In this document: in pieces, positions 46,903 to 56,829 of the stretch | How the letters are laid out: each line of letters opens with the position of its first letter | How positions within the stretch are numbered: the first letter of the stretch is position 1 | Assembly: GCA_027625915.1 (NCBI GenBank) | Contig: JANTQA010000057.1 | Coordinates: 1,364,001 to 1,428,000 of the forward strand | Source of the DNA: Anaeramoeba flamelloides | Lineage: Eukaryota > Metamonada > Anaeramoebidae | Direction: 5' to 3' | Length of the DNA stretch: 64,000 nt | Program-made: the position numbers and the translations under genes | The notes under the pieces: model-generated | Seen by the model: the letters and a program-made list of their open reading frames with translations, nothing else | Told to the model about the DNA's origin: nothing | Databases searched by the model: none

Positions 46903-47526
46903 ATGTATTTTCTACGGAAGAAATTGAAGAAAAAATCAAAATTCTGTTTGACCAGAGTAGATTCTTGTTCAAACTTGATTGAAGATTCGCCCATATTTGA
47001 AACAAAGAAAAAGAAAAATTTCAAAAGAAAGCATTTAAATTTAATTAAGACGGTTAAAAGAGATTGTAAAACTCTTTACCAATTAGCGAATCTTAAAATT
47101 GGGAAGGAAGATCAATTATTAGATGATTTTGAATTCCTTGATTATGTTGAAAAGATCAAAATTTACCAAGACCAGCTCAACTACTTAATCTTGTCCAAGA
47201 ATGTTCAAAAAAAAATTAAATTGGGTACAGAGCACACGCTAACAGAAGTTGAAAATATACTTATATTTGTCGAGCATAGTATTAAGATCGGTAAAGAAAA
47301 ACAACTGAAAAGAAATGTTGTAATACATAATAAGAAAAAAAAGAAAAAAAGTCCATCACAAGATTTCAAAGATTTAAATCATAGGGTTCCAATGAAGCCC
47401 TTACCAAAGGAAACCCCAGAACCTGAAATTGAACTGCTTATACCTGAATTCAAGATACAAAATACTTCAGATATATTTGACGACTTCTCTTTGGATCGAC
47501 AAAGAAAATATTTAGGTAACAACTAA
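46903..47526 (+). CDS. Hypothetical lysine-rich protein, 207 aa
   Basis: Intact single-exon frame from ATG 46903, preceded by AT-rich sequence and followed by TAA. The N-terminus is strongly basic (FLRKKLKKKSKF). Residues ~48-135 form a predicted helical segment (KRDCKTLYQLANLKIGKEDQ ... VENILIFVEHSIKIGKEKQ), then a KKKKKKSP linker, a proline-rich stretch (PMKPLPKETPEPEIEL) and a C-terminal tail with SDIFDDFSLD. The FDDF acidic-aromatic tail could be a short linear binding motif. No domain recognised and no function assigned; codon use is more coding-like than in the flanks. Confidence 0.75.
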   Translation: MYFLRKKLKKKSKFCLTRVDSCSNLIEDSPIFETKKKKNFKRKHLNLIKTVKRDCKTLYQLANLKIGKEDQLLDDFEFLDYVEKIKIYQDQLNYLILSKNVQKKIKLGTEHTLTEVENILIFVEHSIKIGKEKQLKRNVVIHNKKKKKKSPSQDFKDLNHRVPMKPLPKETPEPEIELLIPEFKIQNTSDIFDDFSLDRQRKYLGNN

Positions 47527-47872
47527 TAAAATAGGAATGCCATATTAGATTGTTGTTTGAAAATAATTTCCATTTCAAGTAGGGGGGGAATAAAATAAGT
47601 CTTTGAATTACAAATTGATTATTTTACTTTGCTACCTTATTTTTTACATTTTTGTTTTTTTTTCTCAAAATTCAGACACAAACTTTTTGAAAATTGAGTG
47701 CTGAAAATGGGTTGACTACAATCCACCCTATATTGAAAAAATTACTGGTAAAAAATTTTATTGTTTACTTATTTTTTAAATAGCTCTAGCTTTAATTTGA
47801 ATGGCCTGAATATAAAAAAATTATTTAGTTAAAAATAAAAAAATGAAAATATTATTTTTACAATTAATGTTG

Positions 47873-47980
47873 TTATTTCGAAGGTTCTACATCAATAGTA
47901 ATATTAGGAAGGTTAACATTTACATTTGTTTTTATCTGGAGATTATTCGAAATAAGTTTGATTTCAATTTTTGAAACAAA
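47873..47980 (-). pseudogene. Coding relic, beta-rich C-terminal fragment
   Basis: Minus-strand frame of 35 residues before a stop: FVSKIEIKLISNNLQIKTNV, then NVNLPNITIDVEPSK. It has alternating hydrophobic residues like a beta domain. The end (NLPNITIDVE) resembles the end of the opposite-strand fragment at 48111-48392 (KVPRIIVVNSEEVE). No start codon or partner exon found. Confidence 0.25.
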
Positions 47981-48110
47981 TCAAATTTTGATATTTTGTT
48001 TCTCTTCGATATTTCCAAAAAAGTAGATAATTTTTTTTTTTATAATTCTACAAATATTTTCTTTTTGATGGAATTCCTATTTGTAAATTAGTAATATATT
48101 ATTAAGATGA

Positions 48111-48392
48111 ATATTATCACTAATTGGATTAAAATGTATTTTTGATATTGTAAAATCTGTTAATAAAAATATTTCTAAAAAAAGGAAACATATCTATCGG
48201 TTTCATATAGAGGGTTTTACAGGGAATGGTGCAATTTCAATTAAAAATAATGGTAATATGGAGAAGGGTACAGGCAGTTTTATAACTGTTAAAATTCAGT
48301 GTGGATTTTTTCTGATTATTGGTTATTTTATTGAGATTAAAGTTCCAAGAATAATTGTTGTTAATAGTGAAGAAGTTGAAAATATTTACTAA
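48111..48392 (+). pseudogene. Coding relic, 93-codon open frame without start
   Basis: The frame reads ILSLIGLKCIFDIVKSVNKN, then KKRKHIYRFHIEGFTGNGAI, then KNNGNMEKGTGSFITVKIQC, ending EIKVPRIIVVNSEEVENIY and a stop. The Gly/Asn turns and alternating hydrophobics suggest a beta-sandwich. There is no ATG at its start and no recognised family. It may be an exon or a relic of a duplicated gene. Confidence 0.35.
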
Positions 48393-49118
48393 TTTTTGCA
48401 TCAGAAAATGTTAGAAAGCATTGTTTATAAGAAAATTTTAAAAATTTAATTAAATTACACACTTTTCAGTCAAAGGGGTCCAGTTTTATTGAAGAAATAG
48501 ATAATATTCTTATTAGTTTCACTCAGTATATTTCCCAAAATTAAATTTTCAATTTTTAGATCTGATCAATTTTTCTTATTTTGTAAATTTTTTTTTTTGT
48601 GTTTTGCTTTTTTTCTAGTAAATTTTTGTTTTTTTGATATTTGCTATTGTTTTTCTTTTTTTTGAATATAAAAATGTATATTGGAATGGGCAAAAAAAAT
48701 CCTTGAAACTCGATATTAACATTACGAAAATTGTGATTTGTAATCCATATAAAATTTTATAAATTTACAATTAAAAGATCTTATTGTCAATTATTTTAAT
48801 ATTCCTAAAAAAAAATAATCATTTTTACACAAGAGATTCCAATGAAAGGGGCCCAAAAATTTTTTAAAGTTATTTTTTTTTTTAAATTTTTGATTTGCTC
48901 AGGTATTTTCTTTTATGAATCTCGCTCTCTCATCAGATGTTTGTTTTTACTCTTATTTCTAAACAATCATATATTAGTTGATTCCTAAAAAAAAGTCGAT
49001 TTTTCATTTTCTTTCAGGGGCCCTTTGTGTGATATAGGGTATATAATACTTGATTATCATAGTAGAATTATAATAATTTTAATCAAAAAATCAGTTGGTA
49101 TGTCATTCATTCAATTTA

Positions 49119-49323
49119 CCGTCGGTCCCACTTTTAAGACACAAAGTTTCTTGGGGGATTTAAGGTTCAAAAAAATAACGCATAAATGTACATTTTCTTG
49201 ATTTTTTTTTTTTTTTCACGAATTATTTTACTCGAATTTAACTTTTGTGCCTTGATTTGAGATTTTTTTTTTTTGTGCCTTAAATTTCATTCAAAATTTG
49301 TGTCATAAAAGTGGAACAGACTG
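49119..49323. mobile_element. Palindromic TA-insertion MITE, copy 2
   Basis: It is 205 bp, with left end CCGTCGGTCCCACTTTTAAG and right end CATAAAAGTGGAACAGACTG, flanked by TA at 49117-49118 and 49324-49325. It shares arms with 15645-15841. Confidence 0.78.
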
Positions 49324-50691
49324 TAAAAAAAATCATTTTTCAAACAAGCATTGGTATTTACCAAAAGATTTTATATTGAAAATCCCGATGATATCAAAAA
49401 TCATCACTGGCCTGTTTTGTTTACTATTCCTGAAATTTGGATAAATTCATATAACTCTTTATTTATCTCGATAATTCTAAAAACTCTATTTTTTACAACA
49501 TTCCATATTTATACTTGTGAACAATTGTAAGTTAAATGATTCAAAATAAGGAGAGTGTGGAAACATATTATTTTAGATTTATTGAATCTTTTAATAAAAA
49601 ATTTATACAAATAAATAATTTTTTTCTTATCTTAGTTTAAATTTTAAATATATATAAAAACAATTTTTTCATTATTAAATTACAAGACATAATTTTCAAA
49701 AGTATAAATTAAGGAAATAATTAACTTCAAAAAAAAAATTGCTAAAGAATTTTACAAGTGCAATTTAATAAATCAATGCAAAATCAAAGTACTCATTCAT
49801 TTTTCAATTCTGAAAACTTTAAAATAACAATTTGAGAAATATTTTTCTATTTGGCTAACCATTTATCAGAAAAATATTGATTTAAAAAAAATAAAAATAT
49901 GTTTTTAATTTGTAAATGTGGGTCCGAAGGCATCACACTCAAAGATCAACATATTACTATTAATTCAAAAACCTCAGTATTTTTTCTCAAATTATAATAT
50001 TTAATAATTCAAGGTTCTTGGTGTTTTATTTCAAAAAAATACATTGGGGTTTAAATAATAAACTAGATATTAGAATTGTAATAAATTTATTTATTAAATG
50101 AATATCAAAAAAAAAAAAAAAAAAGGGGGGTGAACGGGAAGAAATATAAGTAAAAATTATATTTTATATATAATTAAAATGATGAATTGAAAGTACTAAA
50201 TTGTTTATTTATTTATTTATTCATTTATCTATAGAAATGGGTAATTAAAGAAAAATCATCAATTAAAAAAAAGAGAAAAAAAAAATCATTAAAAGATATA
50301 TAAAAACTTAAATTTATCATTTTCATCCCAAAATATAAACTATCCACGTCATGAATACAGGAGGAGCAAAAACCCGATAGAAAGATTATTAATTATAGAT
50401 AAAAATTCCACATTCTGTGATAGATAATTGGATATTCTACTTCTACCTCTCAGAGTTTTTCACTGGGTGCCCGAATTTATATATTTTTTACTATTTTAAA
50501 GATTTTTTGTTTTCACTTTATTTTTATTATTTTTTCTTTATTACCTAAAGTTTTCTAACCATAAGAGCTTTGATAAAAAATTCCAGACAAAAACAATAAA
50601 TTTCCTATTTTTAATTCGTCATGTTGAAGAGTTTCTGTGTATTTTTTCTAAGATTAACTTTTTCGTATAGTTTCTTAACTAAAATATTTTT

Positions 50692-51366
50692 CAGTCAAAG
50701 GGGCCCAGTTGTAATGGGTATAATACATGTGTTTAAAGGGTTTGTATAGATATTAGAAGAAAAATTTTATTTTCGAAATTTTCAAAATTGAAATCATTTC
50801 TACACATTTTTGTTTTTTTTTTTTCAATTTTTTTTTTAAAACGTTATTCAGTTGCAAAAAATTTTTTCATGGCAAGATCAATAGTCACTTAGTAAAAAGG
50901 TGTTATTCTAAGGTTATTGAAACCATGTAAAGATTGTTGAGAAATCATATTGGTTTCTATTGCAATTCTATTTGATCTTTGATCCTGATATTTGTTTAAT
51001 AAATGTGAAAAATTTTCACTTCATTTTCATTTCCTTTTTCAAATAGAGACCACAAATACCAACAAACTTCGTTTGGGGGCTTGATTTCTAAAAGAAAAAT
51101 ATGGAAAATGAAGTGAAAAATGTTTGATATTTATTATTCAAATACCAGTAGAAGTTCAAAACGAACATCCTTGTTTTTCTCAATGGTGCCCTAAGAATTT
51201 GAGTTTTTCAATTTTTTAGAAAAGCTATTGATTAATTAGTTTTCTTTCAGACATGTATCAACATTTCTTTGGTGGTGTATTATTCTGTTTATTTCTTATT
51301 TGTTCTTCAAAGGTCAATTATATAAAATAATTGATATTTGAAAAAAAAGTTGGGCCACTTTGACTG
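50692..51366. mobile_element. Element with CAGTCAAAG ends, carrying a nested MITE
   Basis: Inverted ends CAGTCAAAGGGGCCCAGTT (50692 on) and AAGTTGGGCCACTTTGACTG (to 51366). Length is 675 bp, of which 164 bp (50985-51148) is a nested palindromic MITE. The nesting is supported by the related, uninterrupted copy at about 38620-39006, where the sequence flanking the insertion is contiguous. Immediate flanks are not TA; similarity outside the ends (TA.A.....TTT before CAGTCAAAG) suggests the true termini may lie ~10 bp further out. Confidence 0.65.
50985..51148. mobile_element. 164 bp palindromic MITE nested in the CAGTCAAAG element
   Basis: It begins CTGATATTTG and ends CAAATACCAG followed by TA, with internal inverted blocks TTTTCACTTCATTTTC / GAAAATGAAGTGAAAA. 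It has exactly the same length as the copy at 53227-53390. Confidence 0.75.
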
Positions 51367-51971
51367 AAACAGAGTTTAGAATAAAATACTAAATTGTTTC
51401 TCATTATTCATCTTCCGCTAATATATTATTCAAAAAAAAATTCATAAAAATAAAATAAAAATAAAATTTCTACTGTTTTTGTATTGGAATGGGGTGGGGA
51501 GTTAATTAAGGATATTTTGGCATTCATCCTCAATTTTAATATACTAACTTTCTAAAAAAAATGGGTATATAGAAAATTCCAAATTAAGACATTTTTTTTG
51601 GTAATTTCCTTAAAAACAAATTATTTTTAAAAAATTCAAAAAAAAATGGGTGTTAATTTGGAATTGTTTTGTTTCTTACTTTTCTTTCAGATCATGTGTC
51701 TTAAAAGTTGTGTTCAAAGTAGATTGTGAAATATATCCATATTTTAGAAAAAAAAAATAATGATGTGAGCATTATCAATTACTTCATATTATGATGTAAA
51801 AGAAATGTAAAAAACTAAAAAACTCAAAAAAAGATTTTAGAATACGAAAAGATTTTGATTTTTAGATTGTCTCCTATAGGAGTATAGATGGATTGTTGTG
51901 GAAAATGGACTAAGGGTATATTTTTTCGACCATCCAAGATTATTTATTAATGGGTATGAGTAGGTATATTA

Positions 51972-52446
51972 CAACGGTGTAAATAATAAGTGTTGTTAAC
52001 CTTAAATGCATTGCAAATATTTATCTCAGTTTTTTTTTCTGTCTGGGTATTTGAAGATAGTAATTAATACTTTAAATTAGTTTTATAATCAAATTAGCTA
52101 CCTTTAGATCCTTATTTAAGGTAAATGATTCAAAAATATTAAAAGATTTTTTTCAAAATTTCCTCATATTTCTAAATTTGTGAGATAAACTGATTTTTTT
52201 AAAAACGAACTCAAAAAAAAAAAACTTGTTCTCAATTTTCTGACTAACAATTATATTTTATTGTTTTTTATTCTTAATAATTCTTTTATAAAATTAATTT
52301 CCATAAGATTATTTTGTTAAATATATTATTGTCTTTCCTATTAAGAAATTTCTTTTCTTTCTACATTAAGCCAATCTTTTTGATAACATGTTAACATTTT
52401 CAGTTTATAGGTCAAAGTAAAAAACAAAGGTTAGTTATTGTTCTGT
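51972..52446 (+). mobile_element. TA-insertion MITE, copy 3 (decayed)
   Basis: It begins CAACGGTGTAAATAA and shows degraded similarity to copy 1 in the same orientation throughout (CTGTCTGGGTATTTGAAGA; TTCTACATTAAGCCAAT). The right end is strongly diverged, so the boundary is approximate. Confidence 0.65.
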
Positions 52447-53226
52447 GAGATAATATACGTTTCCAAACTTAGAATATTCTTGAACCAAAACGTAAAAAGA
52501 TTTGTATCAATTCCATAACTCTAAATATGTCTTTCACTACAATTTCGGTATTTTTTATTTTTTCTAATTTCCAGTAATGGACACCAAAAATAATATTCAC
52601 TCTTATGTTGTTATTAAAAATTGAATAGGAATTGTTGATCAATAAACTAATAAAGAAAAAAAATTCAAAGAGAAAAAACTGAAACATTTTTTGCTTATTT
52701 AGGAAACATAATTAAAAATCTATTAATTTGGAATTGAATGAAGAGTTACTGATTAAAATTTGAATCTAACATGGTTAAAAAAGTTAAGGAAATCGGTTTT
52801 TTGATCATAAGAGATTGATACAAAATAGATTTGTAATAAAAAACTAGATGTCTTGAAATACTACAATTTTTGGAAACATAAGAAGGTATTTAATTTTTTG
52901 GAATAATTTTTTTGGAAAACAACAATTTCAATTTCGAATTCTAATGGATAAAACGGAATTCAGGGAAGATTAAGATTGGAAAATCGTGTTTTCTTGCTTT
53001 TTTTGAAGTGAAATTTTTTATTCAAGAATTAAATCTATAATAGACATCGGGGATTTGGTACTCATTTTCATTCATGAGATTTACTTTTGGAGATTATTTA
53101 TTACAAAAAGGATTTCAAAAATTACAAATACACATCAGGAATAAAACTGTTTGTAGCTTGAATGTTTAGTAGTAATTATATTTTATCTTTTTTTAGTTGA
53201 AGAAAAGTACAAAAAAGAGCAATTTA

Positions 53227-53390
53227 CTGGTATTTGAATTCTAAATGGGAAAAAATTTTCACTTCCTTTTTCATATTTTTCTTTTCAATACATTGAGAGT
53301 TTTCAAAGAGTGTTGTGATTTGTGGCTTTGTTTGAAAAAGGAAATTGAAAATCAAGTGAAAATTATTTCAATTTCTTATACAAATGCCAG
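53227..53390. mobile_element. 164 bp palindromic TA-insertion MITE
   Basis: Ends CTGGTATTTGAATTC and ACAAATGCCAG, flanked by TA at 53225-53226 and 53391-53392. Inverted arms of ~40 bp include GGGAAAAAATTTTCACTT. Partial or decayed arms of the family occur near 1120, 10870 and 39925. Confidence 0.78.
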
Positions 53391-54912
53391 TATTTTCTCA
53401 ACCCATAGAAAGAATAGTTTAATTTCAATTTTAATTTTAAAATTGTTTTGTTGAGGTGGAGTATGTTCCACTCGGTACAAAAAAACAGGAGTTGTATTTT
53501 TTCAAGAAAAAAATTTTAAATGAAATTTCCATTATTACAAAGAAATAAAATGGTTTTCCTTATTTATTCCAATTTCTGAAGAAAAACCAGTAAACTCAAA
53601 CCCTTATTGACTGATCTTGAAATGATTTTAATTTTAGTAACTTCAAAATAATAAAAACGTTGAAAATTTTTTTATTTTTTTTCGATTTTAAGTAAAAGAT
53701 TATGGAGGTTTGTCGAACTCAAATAGTGAATTGGGGGCTGGTTTTAACAATATTCTAATCAAATTTAGCTGTCTATATTCATTAAAACAAATTCTTTAAA
53801 AAAAACATTGTACCCGTATATTAAGACATATACTGTTATTTTCTCATTAAAAAATGAAAATTTTTAGTTCAAATTCTCCAAAATATTTTTATATATGAAT
53901 AATTAGTTGAAAACCCCTAAAATATTTAAATAAACATTTAGAAATGATATTTTTAGACATTAAATTAACCTACCATAATGAACTCCAAGACTAATTTTTT
54001 ATTCTGCTTAATTGATTGTAACAATAATATTTAATATTCATTTTGGAAATTGAAATAAAAATTTTTGATAAAGAATTGGAAAATAAAAGTATGGTTTCTA
54101 TCTTTTCAATTTGTTTTTTCTTTATTATTTATTCCTCATGGTTTTAAGTCTCTTCAATTCAGTCTCATTTTTGAAAACTTAATTAAAGTTAAAATTGTAC
54201 TTGTGGCTATGTTTATTCCATAATTAATTGAAATTATGAATTGTGTCACTTCAAATTTTTCTCTATACTCCACAAAGCCTTTAAAAACACTCGAGACATA
54301 ACAATAAAGAAAAATAAAAAACTTTTATGTTTTATTTCAAAAATCTTGATTTATAAATTTTACTTGAAAAGGTTATTTGTTCGAGAAGGTTTTTTTTTAA
54401 AGAAGAAAATTATAAAGTGTTTATAAATATCCCTGAAAAGATCAATGAACTCAAAGTTAATGTTAGAAATAAATTATTGAAGAAGATTATTTTTATTATC
54501 GTTATACATTTTATAAGCTCCTTTGAAAAAATATTTGACTTGGAATTTTTTTTTTCATTTCAAAAATTAATTAAAATCAAAATTCAATTCAAATAAACAA
54601 AAGCTAAAGATCCTTTCATCGGTTGTATATAATTTTTCTTTAAAAGAAATTATCAACTGACAGTAATTACCATTTAAAAATTAATTTGTCTAAAAAATAA
54701 AGAATTGTTATTTCGTTGAACTCAAGATTGAAAAGCCATCTTTTTGAAAATCCAATTCGATCTAATTCAAATATTAAATTTCTTCTGAAAAATAAAAAAA
54801 AATTTAACGGTTAGTTAACAAAGACCAAAAAATAACAACAAAAACTTTTTATTTTTTTCCCAAGCAATTCTAAAATTACCGAATAAAAATTGAATTGATC
54901 TTGAATAATATC

Positions 54913-56829
54913 ATGTCACTTCATTTTGATAATTTACATACATTTAACACGCCATTGTCGCAAAGAGTGTATTCAAAAAAAAAAAAGTTAAAAAGGAGCC
55001 AATCATGTGGGCATTTGACACCAAAGCACATGACAACGCCATTACGGACGAACCAAACAAGACAGAGTATTATGAACACACCAAGATCTATTATGAAAAC
55101 CCCGCTGTCCAGACGAAAAACCCCGCTGTCCACACGTAAGACACCAAGGTCTTTTCATAAGACACCAAAGTCAAGTATGAAAACGCCCAAGTCTTATAAA
55201 AAAACCGGAACACCCCGAGGTGATCGCTTTTTGCCAAGCAGGGGAGCTGATCTTGAATTGACCGGATCGCAATTGATTGTCGGTTTACAAAAGGAAAAGG
55301 AAACAAATCAAGGCTGGGGAAATGTGAGCACCACGAATTTGCAAATAAACAAAAACCAGCCATTAAAAAACTTCAACCGAAGTTTCTCGGAGCATGACCT
55401 CTGTGGGTTTACAAAGCCCATTGAGGAAACCGTCATCACACTGAACTCCAAAAAGCAAAAGAAATCTGTCAACAACTATTCCATTGCACTGAGCCAAAAC
55501 TTATTGAACTCCGGCGGGAGGGGCAAGCTCAAGAAAGAGGAAAGTGAGAACATCGATCCGTTAATTAACACAAGGCTGCTTGATTTTGAAAATGGGATGA
55601 ACGAAAGCAATTATTCCAGCGGGAGCGGTGGGAAAAGAAACAATTCAAGCTACGGGATTGGCTCTGGCAAGAAAAGTAAAAGGAGCGTTCAAAAGCTCAG
55701 GGATTCCGCCAAGCTAACGAATTCCCGAAAAAAGCCAAAGCAATCTGACCGATACATTGCAAAGGCGCCCGAACAAATTCTGGACGCACCGGACGTTGTG
55801 AAGGACTATTATTTAAATTTACTCGACTGGTCGAAGGACAACCTCTTGGCAGTTGCCCTGAGCAACAGCGTGTATCTGTGGAATGCCGAAACCTCCGACA
55901 TCAGCCTGCTCTTTGAAAACGAGCAGGAGCACAACATCATCACCTCTTTGTCTTGGATCCAAGAGGGCTCTGTTTTGGCTGTCGGGCTCAACGATTCCGT
56001 CGTCCAGCTCTGGGATACAAACAAATCGGCCAAGCTCCGATCCATGAAATCACACTCAGCGAGGGTCTCATCCCTTTCATGGAACCAGCACATTCTAAGC
56101 TCCGGCTCCAAAGACTCCACAATTATTAACAACGATGTCAGGATCCATGATCACAAAATTTCCACCCTGAAGTGCCACCAACAAGAGGTGTGTGGGCTCA
56201 AATGGTCACCCGATGGCAAAATGCTTGCCTCGGGCTCCGACGACAATCTTTGCCTAATCTGGGATTGTAAAACAACAACAACAAAAAGGAAGAACACTAG
56301 CAGTAGCAGCATCAGGCCCCTGCACGTATTGAAGGGGCACGTGTCCGCGGTCAAGGCCCTGGATTGGTGCTCTTGGAAAAGCAACCTATTGGCAACAGGC
56401 GGCGGATCCGCAGACAAAACTATCCGCTTTTGGAATACCCAATCTGGGAAATGCCTCAAGGCATTAGATACAGGATCACAGGTCTGCTCGGTCTTATGGT
56501 CGAAAACTACAAAGGAATTAATCTCTTCCCATGGATTTAGCGAATACCAATTATCCGTTTGGAAGTATCCCACATTAAGGAAAATTGCAGACTTAAAAGG
56601 GCACACCGCCCGTGTGCTATACACCACAATGTCCCCAAACTGTGACATCATTTGTTCGTGTGGCGCAGATGAAACTTTACGTTTTTGGAATACCTTTCCT
56701 CAGAAAAAATCCAAATCCTTGATGACTAATACGACTTTGAAATCCAATAGAAAACAGAAAAAAAAATCAAAAAGATCAACAAATAGACCAAAACATTCAC
56801 AAATGGATTTAGGATCTTCCTTCCGTTAA
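54913..56829 (+). CDS. Cdc20/Fizzy-related APC/C activator
   Basis: Intact single-exon protein of 638 residues from ATG 54913. The N-terminus has a cluster of Ser/Thr-Pro sites (TPLSRRKTPLSTRKTPRS, residues ~35-100), typical of CDK-regulated APC/C activators. The C-box that binds the APC/C is GDRFLPSR (~102-109; usual form DRFIPxR, so Ile is Leu here, and PSR favours the Cdh1/Fizzy-related side). RYIAKAPEQILDAPDVVKDY opens a seven-bladed WD40 domain (~282-593) with YYLNLLDWS and the GSDDNLCLIWD, GGGSADKTIRFW and GADETLRFW blades. It binds degron substrates and activates APC/C ubiquitination in mitosis/G1. The protein ends SFR, close to the usual Ile-Arg tail that docks on APC3. No KEN box was seen. 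From ~55200 to ~56650 the DNA is far GC-richer than the rest of the window. Confidence 0.95.
   Translation: MSLHFDNLHTFNTPLSQRVYSKKKKLKRSQSCGHLTPKHMTTPLRTNQTRQSIMNTPRSIMKTPLSRRKTPLSTRKTPRSFHKTPKSSMKTPKSYKKTGTPRGDRFLPSRGADLELTGSQLIVGLQKEKETNQGWGNVSTTNLQINKNQPLKNFNRSFSEHDLCGFTKPIEETVITLNSKKQKKSVNNYSIALSQNLLNSGGRGKLKKEESENIDPLINTRLLDFENGMNESNYSSGSGGKRNNSSYGIGSGKKSKRSVQKLRDSAKLTNSRKKPKQSDRYIAKAPEQILDAPDVVKDYYLNLLDWSKDNLLAVALSNSVYLWNAETSDISLLFENEQEHNIITSLSWIQEGSVLAVGLNDSVVQLWDTNKSAKLRSMKSHSARVSSLSWNQHILSSGSKDSTIINNDVRIHDHKISTLKCHQQEVCGLKWSPDGKMLASGSDDNLCLIWDCKTTTTKRKNTSSSSIRPLHVLKGHVSAVKALDWCSWKSNLLATGGGSADKTIRFWNTQSGKCLKALDTGSQVCSVLWSKTTKELISSHGFSEYQLSVWKYPTLRKIADLKGHTARVLYTTMSPNCDIICSCGADETLRFWNTFPQKKSKSLMTNTTLKSNRKQKKKSKRSTNRPKHSQMDLGSSFR

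Larger units (their letters stand above)
47527..54912. other. 7.4 kb gene-poor region rich in small elements
   Basis: Individually listed elements lie at 49119-49323, 50692-51366 (with 50985-51148 nested), 51972-52446 and 53227-53390. Bases 48466-48500 carry TTTTCAGTCAAAGGGG, an end of the CAGTCAAAG family. About 48826-49043 is a short segment with GGGGCCC near both ends. A (A)18-(G)6 junction occurs near 50107-50131. Two coding relics lie at 47873-47980 and 48111-48392. From 53391 to 54912 nothing is recognised apart from presumptive upstream sequence of the Cdc20-like gene. Confidence 0.45.

Noticed and set aside
56151-56651. 166-codon minus-strand frame opposite the Cdc20-like gene
   Set aside because: Long only because the Cdc20-like gene is GC-rich; the WD40 frame on the plus strand explains the sequence completely.
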